From: Flavobacteriia bacterium
Lineage (GTDB): Bacteria; Bacteroidota; Bacteroidia; Flavobacteriales; Flavobacteriaceae
Length of the DNA: 15,786 nucleotides
Direction of reading: 5' to 3'
NCBI GenBank assembly: GCA_003973375.1
Contig: QNYL01000075.1
Span: 1-15,786, forward strand
Of the stretch, positions 1-8,134 are shown piece after piece. Below the pieces are notes generated by a model. It made no database searches. It had not been told where the DNA came from and saw only the letters and a list, made by a program, of their open reading frames with translations. Positions within the stretch are counted from its first letter, which is position 1. Each line of letters starts with the position of its first letter. Position numbers and translations under genes: made by a program.

Positions 1-17
1 GCTTCAAAACAGAATTC

Positions 18-686
18 ATGAAGTATTTTTCTAAAGATTACCTCGCTTTTTTTAAAGAACTGGCTGCCAATAATCACAAAGAATGGTTTGATCTTAACCG
101 GAAACGTTATGAAACTGTGGTGAGAGAGCCTTTTAAGATCTTTATATCAGATCTGATCAATGAGGTTTCAAAACTGGATGAAGAAGTTCAGATAGAAGCA
201 AAGGATGCAATCTTCAGAATAAACAGAGATATTCGTTTTTCAAAAGATAAAACTCCGTACAAGATCAATAATTCTGCTATCATTTCAAAAATGGGCAGGA
301 AAGACAAATCTTATCCCGGATTGTATATTGAACTGAGTCCTGAGCATCTGGCAATTTTTGGAGGGATCTATATGGCTGATACGCAACAAATTCAAAAGAT
401 CAGACTTCATATTCTGAAATATCCCGATCAGTTTAGAAAGATCATTACAAACAAAGATTTTGTAAATAAATACGGTGAGATCAGGGGGACGAAGAATAAA
501 AGAATCCCAAAAGAATTCAGGCTGGCAGCAGAGGAGCAAGCTTTGATCATGAATAAGCAATGGTACTATCAGGCTTTTTTGTCACCGAAGATCATTACAG
601 GTAATGATCTGATGGAGAAGATCCTTGAATATCATATTCAGGCGCTGCCTTTTCAAAAATTCCTCATCAATGCTCTGCAAAATTAA
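18..686 (+). CDS. DUF2461 / TIGR02453 family protein
   Basis: This 222-residue protein of unknown function belongs to the DUF2461 (TIGR02453) family. Visible family hallmarks are the N-terminal HKEWFDLNRKRYE segment (residues 20-32), FRINRDIRFSKDKTPYK (about 66-82), the YPGLYIEL strand (about 99-106) and a GGIYMAD turn (about 115-121). The length is normal for the family. There is no signal peptide or membrane segment, so it should be cytosolic. The ATG at 18 is accepted because the family's N-terminal phenylalanine-rich helix starts immediately after it, though the upstream context is cut by the window edge. The peroxiredoxin-like gene follows 64 bp downstream on the same strand, which allows but does not prove co-transcription. 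Family membership is firm; no biochemical role can be assigned. Confidence 0.9.
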   Translation: MKYFSKDYLAFFKELAANNHKEWFDLNRKRYETVVREPFKIFISDLINEVSKLDEEVQIEAKDAIFRINRDIRFSKDKTPYKINNSAIISKMGRKDKSYPGLYIELSPEHLAIFGGIYMADTQQIQKIRLHILKYPDQFRKIITNKDFVNKYGEIRGTKNKRIPKEFRLAAEEQALIMNKQWYYQAFLSPKIITGNDLMEKILEYHIQALPFQKFLINALQN

Positions 687-750
687 ATCGGTTTAATCTT
701 GTAAGCAAGTGTATTTTTTTCGTCTATTTATAAAACTAAAAACATAAAAA

Positions 751-1329
751 ATGAAAAAATTACTTCTTACATGTATGCTATTAACCGGTATCGCATTATC
801 GGCACAAATTAACAATGAACACCTAAACATTGGTGATCAGGCACCTTTAATTACAGGGAAAGATCAAAATGGAAAAGGCATAAATTCGGCAGAGATCTTA
901 AAAAATAATAAGATCCTGCTGGTTTTTTACCGGGGAAACTGGTGTCCTTATTGCAGGAAACATCTTACTTCTCTTCAGGATAATCTTAACGATCTTAATA
1001 AGAAAGGATATTTTGTAATTGTGGTGACGCCTGAAAAATATGAAAAAACTCAGGAAACTGCCGATAAACTTGGTGTTACATTCTCTATTCTGCATGATCA
1101 GGACAATTCTATAATGAATAATTACAAGGTGGCTTATGATGTAAATAAAGAAAATATACCCAATTTCTATCCTGCCATTTCAAAGAAAGTAGCCGAATAT
1201 AATGGAAATAACAGTGTACTTCCGGTTCCTGCTACCTATATAATCGACAGGAATAATATGATAACCTACGTTCAATACGATCCGGATTATAAGAACAGAT
1301 CTGATTTTAAAGAGATCCTGAAAATGTAA
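751..1329 (+). CDS. Exported peroxiredoxin-like (AhpC/TSA) protein with CPYC motif
   Basis: This is a 192-residue thioredoxin-fold protein. Residues 1-18 form a Sec signal peptide (two Lys, hydrophobic core, LSA cleavage site before Gln19), so it should act in the periplasm. Cys8 lies inside the signal and is not preceded by a proper lipobox. The core motif is FYRGNWCPYC (59-68), with Cys65 and Cys68 in a CxxC arrangement, as in the peroxiredoxin-like subgroup where the second Cys sits next to the peroxidatic Cys. A cis-Pro region follows at VPATYIID (about 157-164). The likely role is thiol-based peroxide reduction or disulfide exchange in the envelope; the reductant is not evident. The gene ends 33 bp before a strong bidirectional terminator. 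It could instead be a TlpA/ResA-type thiol oxidoreductase, but the YRGNWCPYC context favours the peroxiredoxin-like family. Confidence 0.85.
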   Translation: MKKLLLTCMLLTGIALSAQINNEHLNIGDQAPLITGKDQNGKGINSAEILKNNKILLVFYRGNWCPYCRKHLTSLQDNLNDLNKKGYFVIVVTPEKYEKTQETADKLGVTFSILHDQDNSIMNNYKVAYDVNKENIPNFYPAISKKVAEYNGNNSVLPVPATYIIDRNNMITYVQYDPDYKNRSDFKEILKM

Positions 1330-1362
1330 GTTTTATATTGGATCAGACAAATTATTCACCAA

Positions 1363-1400
1363 AAAAAGACCACTTTTTAAAGCTAAAAAGTGGTCTTTTT
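1363..1400. terminator. Bidirectional intrinsic terminator between convergent genes
   Basis: Perfect inverted repeat: the left arm 1363-1379 pairs with the right arm 1384-1400 over 17 bp, leaving a 4-nt loop (AAGC). The core is GACCAC/GTGGTC, flanked by A and T tracts, so a U-tract follows the GC core in both reading directions. It lies between the 3' end of the peroxiredoxin-like gene (plus strand) and the 3' end of groL (minus strand) and can serve both. Confidence 0.92.
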
Positions 1401-1425
1401 ATTTGATATTTATCAGATGCTTGTA

Positions 1426-3063
<1,638 letters not shown>

Positions 3064-3098
3064 TTAAATTTTTTGTTTAAACTTTATATTTTTAATGA

Positions 3099-3377
3099 TT
3101 AAATAATTGCCAGGATTTCGTTTTCACTCATAATAAGTAAATCCTTACCATTGATGTTAAGTTCAGTGCCGGAAAATTTTCCGTAAAGAACAGTATCACC
3201 AACTTTAACAGTCAGTGGCTGGTCCGCATTACCTTTACCAACGGCAACAACTTTTCCTTGTTGAGGTTTTTCTTTAGCAGAATCAGGAATATAGATACCT
3301 GATGCTGTTTTGGTTTCGGCTTCTGAAGGCTCGATAACCACTCTATCGGCAAGAGGTGTGATATTTAATTTGCTCAT
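3099..3377 (-). CDS. groES: Co-chaperonin GroES (10 kDa)
   Basis: This 92-residue co-chaperonin forms the heptameric lid on the GroEL chamber. The family features are all visible: [12 protein letters not shown] near the N-terminus, the mobile loop with [12 protein letters not shown] (about 27-38) that binds Gro[27 protein letters not shown], and the C-terminal [12 protein letters not shown]. It is the first gene of the groES-groL unit. The 137 bp upstream, up to secG, hold the secG terminator and a good match to a sigma-54 promoter (3419-3435). I found no CIRCE (HrcA) inverted repeat and no good Bacteroidota -7 box there. Confidence 0.99.
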   Translation of the reverse strand: MSKLNITPLADRVVIEPSEAETKTASGIYIPDSAKEKPQQGKVVAVGKGNADQPLTVKVGDTVLYGKFSGTELNINGKDLLIMSENEILAII

Positions 3378-3418
3378 TATGTTTATGTTTTTAAGTTATT
3401 AAAATTCGTATTCAATGA

Positions 3419-3435
3419 AGCAAATAGTTTGCCAA
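3419..3435 (-). promoter_or_regulatory. Candidate sigma-54 (-24/-12) promoter for groES-groL
   Basis: Read on the minus strand, the site is TTGGCAAACTATTTGCT. Set against the sigma-54 consensus YTGGCACGrNNNTTGCW, 11 of the 14 specified positions match, including the near-invariant GG and GC with exactly 10 bp between them. The -12 GC lies at 3420-3421, which predicts a transcription start near 3408 and a leader of about 31 nt before the groES ATG at 3377. The three mismatches are the C, G and r after TGGCA, the more variable middle of the consensus. A sigma-54 activator is encoded in the next operon upstream. Function is inferred from the motif and its position only. Confidence 0.5.
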
Positions 3436-3457
3436 GTTGTTTTTGCTGCCATATTGT

Positions 3458-3496
3458 AAAAAAAAATGCCAACGTGTCATTCACGTTGGCATTTTT
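3458..3496 (-). terminator. Intrinsic terminator of the miaB-secG operon
   Basis: Perfect 15-bp inverted repeat, 3462-3476 paired with 3482-3496, with a 5-nt loop. On the minus strand the hairpin is followed by a run of nine T (3466-3458), a textbook intrinsic terminator. It begins 17 bp after the secG stop codon and separates that operon from groES. Confidence 0.93.
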
Positions 3497-3513
3497 AATT
3501 GAATTAGAGTTTC

Positions 3514-3855
3514 TTATTTTGTACTGTCAGTAGGAGTTGTAGTGTCTAATGTTGCAGGTGCATCAAAATTCTCATCTCTCTGATTAACGATATTTTCAGT
3601 TTCAGATTTTGTGTCAGCAGTATAATTTCTTGGAATTGCAAAATTGGAAAGCAGGATCAAAGCCAGTAAAATCGTTGCCAGAGTCCAGGTGCTTTTATCA
3701 AGAAAATTGGTGGTATTCTGAACACCTCCCATAGTTTGTGTGCTTCCGCCGAAAGAGGAAGACAATCCTCCGCCTTTTGGATTTTGTACCATGATAACCA
3801 GTATAAGCAATACTGCTACAATAAATATCAGGATTAAAAATATAGTATAAGACAT
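3514..3855 (-). CDS. secG: Preprotein translocase subunit SecG
   Basis: This 113-residue SecG is the small auxiliary subunit of the SecYEG translocon in the inner membrane and supports SecA-driven protein export. Two membrane helices are visible (about 3-23 and 56-73), with the family signature VQNPKGGGLSSSFGG (23-37) between them. After the second helix it carries a hydrophilic Asp/Thr-rich tail of about 38 residues, longer than in E. coli SecG. It is the last gene of its operon: its ATG at 3855 is only 3 bp from the stop codon of the upstream gene, so translational coupling is likely. A terminator follows 17 bp after the stop. Confidence 0.95.
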   Translation of the reverse strand: MSYTIFLILIFIVAVLLILVIMVQNPKGGGLSSSFGGSTQTMGGVQNTTNFLDKSTWTLATILLALILLSNFAIPRNYTADTKSETENIVNQRDENFDAPATLDTTTPTDSTK

Positions 3856-3858
3856 AAT

Positions 3859-4635
3859 TTATGATTTATTTTTTTGTAATTTTTCTATTTCCTCAATTTG
3901 GTTTGCAAAGAAACTACTTTTTTCTGGATATTTCAAACTTAAAATACGAAAAGCTGTGATGGCTTTGGTGTATTTCTTTTGTTCCAGATACACATGCGCA
4001 AGGGTCTCTGTCATCAGGTTCTCATTTTCCACGGTGCTGAATTGTGAATAATCAGTTACATCAGATGATCTTGAGGGTTTTATCTTTGGATTTGTTTTGA
4101 TAAATCGGTCTACCAATTCCTCTTTTTTCGAGAGTTTACCCGCAGCTTTTTTGTCAGTGTTTTCGCCTCGTAACGGAGTCATGCTGGTCAAGTTCAGCCA
4201 TTCGTTAAATGAAAAACTGTCATTCTTTTTAAACGGGATTGGTTTCCCGATGGGTAAGACCTTATCATCACGGGAAACAGGTTCTTTAACCTCATTTTTT
4301 TGAACTACTTCTGTTTTTTTATCAGTGACAGGTTTTTCAGTAGCCGCTTTATTTTCTTTTTTTTGCTGCTCTTCTTTTGTGATATAATTCTCTATGGTAA
4401 AATCGTCGGTAGTGATAAAATCAAAAAGAATACTACGGTCTGTTGTGTAAGCTGCTGTTTTCTTTAAGGCGGCGTTGTATTTAAAACTGCTCTGTTTTTT
4501 TAAGGAATTGAGATGCAATACCCGGGCAGCCTGAAAATAAGGGAATTCCCGGATAATATTTTCCAGGGATTCTGAGTCGTCTTTGCTGAGAAGATTAGGG
4601 TTGTGTAATATTTTTGTAAATTCTATCAGGTTCAT
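3859..4635 (-). CDS. Uncharacterised protein with TPR-like C-terminus
   Basis: I do not recognise a named family for this 258-residue protein. It has no signal peptide or membrane segment. Residues 1-80 are helix-rich with a conserved-looking FPYFQAARVLHLNSLK segment (31-46). Residues 85-130 form a Lys/Glu-rich, probably disordered linker. A short motif FSFNEWLNLT (141-150) and a KEELVDRFIKTNPKIKP segment (171-187) follow. The last 50 residues resemble a tetratricopeptide repeat pair (TETLAHVYLEQKKYTKAITAFRIL, 209-232, then a second helix pair), suggesting a protein-binding role. It sits between lptE (7 bp upstream) and secG (3 bp downstream) in a tightly packed operon, which hints at a link to envelope protein or LPS transport, but that is inference. 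Confidence 0.85.
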   Translation of the reverse strand: MNLIEFTKILHNPNLLSKDDSESLENIIREFPYFQAARVLHLNSLKKQSSFKYNAALKKTAAYTTDRSILFDFITTDDFTIENYITKEEQQKKENKAATEKPVTDKKTEVVQKNEVKEPVSRDDKVLPIGKPIPFKKNDSFSFNEWLNLTSMTPLRGENTDKKAAGKLSKKEELVDRFIKTNPKIKPSRSSDVTDYSQFSTVENENLMTETLAHVYLEQKKYTKAITAFRILSLKYPEKSSFFANQIEEIEKLQKNKS

Positions 4636-4642
4636 AAGGTTC

Positions 4643-5146
4643 TTACCATTTGGCTACCGCCGCATTAAAAATATCCTGTGTGATTCGTTCAAAGATCTCA
4701 AAATAAGCATTTTCCAGAACACTTCCGGTGAGCTGGGCATTGGCATCATAATCGCTGTAAAAAGAGAAGGTACGTTCAAAATTATCTTCTTCATTTAAGC
4801 GGTTGTAAAATCTTACTCTAACGGCAATGGTTAAACGGTTTTGTGCTGCAGTTTGTTGTGCTGTGGCAGTAACCGGTATAATGGAGTATTGTGTAATCTC
4901 CCCTTCAAATAAAAGATCTCCTCCCGAATTGGTCTGCGCCAGATTGGTTTGTCTTAAAAAACGATCCTGAAGCGCTAAAGTGAATTTCTGACTCAAAGTA
5001 GGCTCTACCAAAGTGGCATTATTCGGGAAAGTATTGATCTGTATGGTTTTAGCATCGCCGGTGCTTCCTCCCGTAAAGGAATAAGTACCACAGCTTACGG
5101 TGATAAATAAGCTAAAAACCAGTAAAAAAATAAAGTTCTTTTTCAA
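4643..5146 (-). CDS. lptE: LPS-assembly lipoprotein LptE family protein (TTG start)
   Basis: This 167-residue outer-membrane lipoprotein is assigned to the LptE family, which plugs and assembles the LptD translocon that inserts lipopolysaccharide into the outer leaflet. A lipoprotein signal covers residues 1-18, with the lipobox TVSC and modified Cys19. The mature part matches the Bacteroidota LptE pattern: CGTYSFTGGS (19-28), TIQINTFPNNA (34-44), a LSQKFTLALQDRFLRQTNL helix (51-69), GGDLLFEGEITQY (75-87) and a C-terminal helix ENAYFEIFERITQDIFNA. The start codon appears to be TTG at 5144-5146: an in-frame stop lies 24 bp upstream with no ATG between, and the MKK signal starts exactly there. 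It is packed in an operon with the sigma-54 activator (57 bp upstream) and the TPR-like gene (7 bp downstream). Confidence 0.88.
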   Translation of the reverse strand: MKKNFIFLLVFSLFITVSCGTYSFTGGSTGDAKTIQINTFPNNATLVEPTLSQKFTLALQDRFLRQTNLAQTNSGGDLLFEGEITQYSIIPVTATAQQTAAQNRLTIAVRVRFYNRLNEEDNFERTFSFYSDYDANAQLTGSVLENAYFEIFERITQDIFNAAVAKW

Positions 5147-5203
5147 TTTTATATTTATAAAGATGATTTAAAACGAAACAAATTAACAATTAAAGCATTA
5201 CAA

Positions 5204-6442
5204 TTACAAATCATATTGTTTAATTTTTCTGTAAAGGGTTCTTTCTGATATCCCCAGCTCTTTAGCAGCCAGTTTTCTTTTGCCGTTATTTCTTTCCAGC
5301 GATTGTTTGATCATTTCGTATTCCTTCTCCTGTAAAGAGATCGGATCCTCAACGGTTTCTGCATCTTCAAAGGAAGAGATCGGATCATTGGTAAAGGTTG
5401 CCTGCTGTCCTTTTGAAATGATCTCAAGATCACTGGTTTGCGAGCCTTCCTCCTGATCCCCATAGATCTTGTTGATCAGCAGTTGCGTGTTCTTTTTGGG
5501 TTGTACACCTTCCTTTTCTTTGATAAGTTCCTGTGTAAGCATCTTCAGATCATTGATGTCATTACGCATATCAAAAAGAACTTTGTACAGGATCTCTCTT
5601 TCATTGGAGAAATCGGAAGAAGAAGACGGCTCTTTTACTATCGCCGGTAAATTATTGTGATAACCAGGTAGGTATGATTTTAAAATATCGCTGGTAATAT
5701 TTCTTGTTTGTTCAATTACCGAGATCTGTTCTGTTATATTCCTAAGCTGACGGATATTTCCTTTCCAGGGATAAGAAAGTAGTGTTTCTACAGCACCTTC
5801 ATCAAGTTTGATGGTAGGCATTTTGTATTTTAAAGCAAAATCTGAAGCGAATTTCCTGAATAACAAATGAATATCTTCCTGCCGCTCTCTTAACGGGGGC
5901 AGATTGATCTCAACGGTGCTTAAACGGTAGTAAAGGTCTTCCCTGAATTCACCTTTCTGGATAGCCTTCATCATATTGACGTTGGTGGCAGCCACAATCC
6001 TTACATCAGTTTTTTGCACTTTTGAAGAACCTACCTTTAAGAATTCTCCTGTTTCGAGAACTCTCAACAAACGTACCTGGGTAGATAAAGGCAATTCTCC
6101 AACTTCATCCAGAAAGATAGTACCTCCGTCGGCAACCTCAAAATAACCGCTTCTGCTGTGTGTTGCACCGGTAAAGGATCCTTTTTCATGACCGAACAGC
6201 TCACTGTCAATGGTTCCCTCCGGAATGGCTCCACAGTTTACTGCAATATATTTGTTATGTTTTCTATGGGAAAGCTGGTGGATGATCTTTGGGATGATCT
6301 CTTTTCCTACACCGCTTTCTCCTGTAACGAGAACAGAAATGTCGGTAGGGGCAACGCGTATTGCTTTTTGAAGTGCAATATTAAGCAGGTGATTGTTACC
6401 GATAATTCCGAAACGTTGTTTTATGGCTTGTAATGATTCCAA
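5204..6442 (-). CDS. Sigma-54-dependent transcriptional activator (AAA+ and Fis-type HTH, no sensor domain; TTG start)
   Basis: This 412-residue enhancer-binding protein remodels sigma-54 RNA polymerase at -24/-12 promoters using ATP. The AAA+ domain starts almost at residue 1: Walker A GESGVGKE (41-48), the sigma-54-contacting L1 loop GSFTGA (88-93; the commoner form is GAFTGA), Walker B GTIFLDEVGEL (107-117), arginine-finger region FREDLYYRL (166-174) and sensor II GNIRQLRN (228-235). A linker of about 115 residues follows, including a probable coiled coil (281-310), then a C-terminal Fis-type helix-turn-helix (386-410, KLAAKELGISERTLYRKIKQ). There is no receiver, GAF or PAS domain, so the control input is unknown; PspF is a known activator with the same minimal layout. 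The start is TTG at 6440-6442, as an in-frame stop lies 15 bp upstream without any ATG. It lies 20 bp after miaB. Confidence 0.95.
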   Translation of the reverse strand: MESLQAIKQRFGIIGNNHLLNIALQKAIRVAPTDISVLVTGESGVGKEIIPKIIHQLSHRKHNKYIAVNCGAIPEGTIDSELFGHEKGSFTGATHSRSGYFEVADGGTIFLDEVGELPLSTQVRLLRVLETGEFLKVGSSKVQKTDVRIVAATNVNMMKAIQKGEFREDLYYRLSTVEINLPPLRERQEDIHLLFRKFASDFALKYKMPTIKLDEGAVETLLSYPWKGNIRQLRNITEQISVIEQTRNITSDILKSYLPGYHNNLPAIVKEPSSSSDFSNEREILYKVLFDMRNDINDLKMLTQELIKEKEGVQPKKNTQLLINKIYGDQEEGSQTSDLEIISKGQQATFTNDPISSFEDAETVEDPISLQEKEYEMIKQSLERNNGKRKLAAKELGISERTLYRKIKQYDL

Positions 6443-6462
6443 TATATTGTTTTTTTAGTTTG

Positions 6463-7896
6463 TTAAATTCTTTCTCCTATCAGAGTTGCCGAGGTGCAGT
6501 TTGTTACTTTTACCTGTACAAGATCTCCTTTTTTCTCATTTCCTTTCGGGAAAACCACTACGGCATTCTGAGAATTTCTTCCCATCCAGTGTTGATTAGA
6601 TTTTTTTGAATTACCTTCGATCAATACTTCTACGGTCTTGCCGATGAATTGTTGCATTCTGTAGAGTCCGTGTTCCATTTGCAGGTTGATGATCTCTGAC
6701 AGTCTTCTTTTTTTAACCTCCATTGGCACATCATCTTCCATTTCTTTAGCTGCCGGTGTTCCGGGTCTTTCCGAATAGGCAAACATAAAACCGAAATCGT
6801 ATTTTACATATTCCATCAGCGAAAGGGTTTCCTGATGATCCTCTTCGGTCTCACCACAAAAACCTGCAATCATATCCTGTGAAATAGCACAATTGGGAAG
6901 AATTTCTCTGATTTTATCGATCAGTTCTATATATTCTTCACGGGTATGCTGCCTGTTCATTCTTTTTAACATCCTTGTACTGCCGGATTGAACCGGAAGA
7001 TGTATGTATTTACAGATATTCTTATGACGGGACATCGCATAAAGTACATCCACGCTCATGTCCTGTGGGTTTGATGTGGCAAAACGAATTCTCATTTCAG
7101 GTAGTTCGTTAGCAACCAGTTCGAGGAGTTTTGCAAAATCCAAAGCGTTTTCCTGAGCTGAAGGGGAGGCTTTTTTAAAATCTTTCTTCAAACCACCTCC
7201 ATACCATAAATAGGAGTCTACATTTTGTCCGAGCAGTGTAACTTCCTTGTAGCCTTTTTCCCAGAGTTCCTTTATCTCGTTAACAATACTTTTCGGATCA
7301 CGGCTTCTTTCGCGACCACGTGTAAATGGCACCACACAAAAAGTACACATATTGTCGCAGCCTCTTGTGATGGAGACAAAAGCTGTAACTCCGTTGGTAT
7401 TGAGACGGATGGGAGACACATCGGCATAAGTTTCATCTTTCGATAAAAAAACATTCACTGCATCACGACCACTTTCCACAGTTTTTAATAGGTTGGGAAG
7501 ATCACGGTAAGCATCAGGGCCTACAACCAGATCGACCATTTTTTCTTCTTCAAGGAATTTGTTTTTCAGTCTCTCAGCCATACATCCCAAAACGCCTATC
7601 TTCATTTCCGGATTGATACTCTTAATACTGTTGTATTTTTGTAAGCGTTTTCTGATGGTCTGTTCGGCTTTCTCACGGATGGAGCAGGTATTTACCAGTA
7701 CCAGATCGGCTTCTTCCAGTAAATGCGTGGTATTGTATCCGTCTTTGGCAAGGATGGAAGCTACGATCTCACTGTCGTTAAGGTTCATCTGACAGCCATA
7801 GCTCTCAATAAAAACCTTTTTCTTATTTAAACCATCTTGCTCCGTAATCAGGGCCTGTCCCTGTTTTTTTTCTTCTATGATATGTTCACTCGCCAT
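6463..7896 (-). CDS. miaB: tRNA-2-methylthio-N6-dimethylallyladenosine synthase MiaB
   Basis: This 477-residue radical-SAM methylthiotransferase adds the 2-methylthio group to i6A37 next to the anticodon of tRNAs reading U-initial codons. The N-terminal UPF0004 domain carries three cluster cysteines (Cys35 in ESYGCQMN, Cys71 in [11 protein letters not shown], Cys105 in [10 protein letters not shown]). The radical-SAM motif CDNMCTFC (Cys180, Cys184, Cys187) binds the second 4Fe-4S cluster, and a TRAM RNA-binding domain closes the protein (about 413-477). GCQMN is the MiaB form; RimO has a different motif there. A roughly 25-residue N-terminal extension precedes the domain. It is the promoter-proximal gene of the miaB-secG operon, with a TAnnTTTG box just upstream. 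Confidence 0.97.
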   Translation of the reverse strand: MASEHIIEEKKQGQALITEQDGLNKKKVFIESYGCQMNLNDSEIVASILAKDGYNTTHLLEEADLVLVNTCSIREKAEQTIRKRLQKYNSIKSINPEMKIGVLGCMAERLKNKFLEEEKMVDLVVGPDAYRDLPNLLKTVESGRDAVNVFLSKDETYADVSPIRLNTNGVTAFVSITRGCDNMCTFCVVPFTRGRERSRDPKSIVNEIKELWEKGYKEVTLLGQNVDSYLWYGGGLKKDFKKASPSAQENALDFAKLLELVANELPEMRIRFATSNPQDMSVDVLYAMSRHKNICKYIHLPVQSGSTRMLKRMNRQHTREEYIELIDKIREILPNCAISQDMIAGFCGETEEDHQETLSLMEYVKYDFGFMFAYSERPGTPAAKEMEDDVPMEVKKRRLSEIINLQMEHGLYRMQQFIGKTVEVLIEGNSKKSNQHWMGRNSQNAVVVFPKGNEKKGDLVQVKVTNCTSATLIGERI

Positions 7897-7914
7897 TTAT
7901 GATTTTTTGGATTG

Positions 7915-7922
7915 CAAATATA
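7915..7922 (-). promoter_or_regulatory. Bacteroidota -7 box upstream of miaB
   Basis: On the minus strand the sequence is TATATTTG, an exact match to the Bacteroidota vegetative consensus TAnnTTTG. It lies 18 bp upstream of the miaB ATG, so the leader would be only about 12 nt. No clear TTG -33 element is visible at the expected spacing, so this remains a half-supported promoter. Confidence 0.45.
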
Positions 7923-8052
7923 CAATCAAAAATCTGTTTTTATGACATTTTGGCAGAAATTTAACGAGTTAAGATAAGGTGTATATAATAAAGGTGTTGA
8001 AAAAAAAATTTCAAAAAAGTGAAGCTAAAAATAGGAATTCAAAAAATCTGAC

Positions 8053-8060
8053 TACTTTTG
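8053..8060 (+). promoter_or_regulatory. Bacteroidota -7 box upstream of topA
   Basis: The sequence TACTTTTG matches TAnnTTTG exactly and lies 74 bp before the topA ATG, giving a leader of roughly 68 nt. No good TTG is seen about 20 bp upstream. This is the best candidate start for the topA transcript, which may read on into the arginase-fold gene. Confidence 0.5.
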
Positions 8061-8134
8061 TACCACAAAAAAAGGGATCTTCAAAGTAGAAATATTGTAT
8101 TTCATCTTCTTAGATTTCTTACAAACGTTTAAAG

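Larger units (their letters stand above)
7897..8134. other. Divergent intergenic promoter region between miaB and topA
   Basis: A 238-bp, very AT-rich gap between divergent genes. It contains a -7 box for each direction (7915-7922 minus, 8053-8060 plus) and a small inverted repeat, TTGAAA (7997-8002) / TTTCAA (8009-8014), separated by six A. I see no coding potential and no RNA gene in it. Confidence 0.7.

Noticed and set aside
682..697. Inverted repeat ATTAAA-TCGG-TTTAAT over the stop codon of the DUF2461 gene
   Set aside because: The six-pair stem is all A/T and has no following U-tract, so it is not a credible terminator.
3378..3513. CIRCE (HrcA) operator before groES
   Set aside because: I searched both strands for the TTAGCACTC / GAGTGCTAA arms and found neither. 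The short repeat GCAAA-TAG-TTTGC at 3420-3432 is explained by the sigma-54-like -24/-12 elements.
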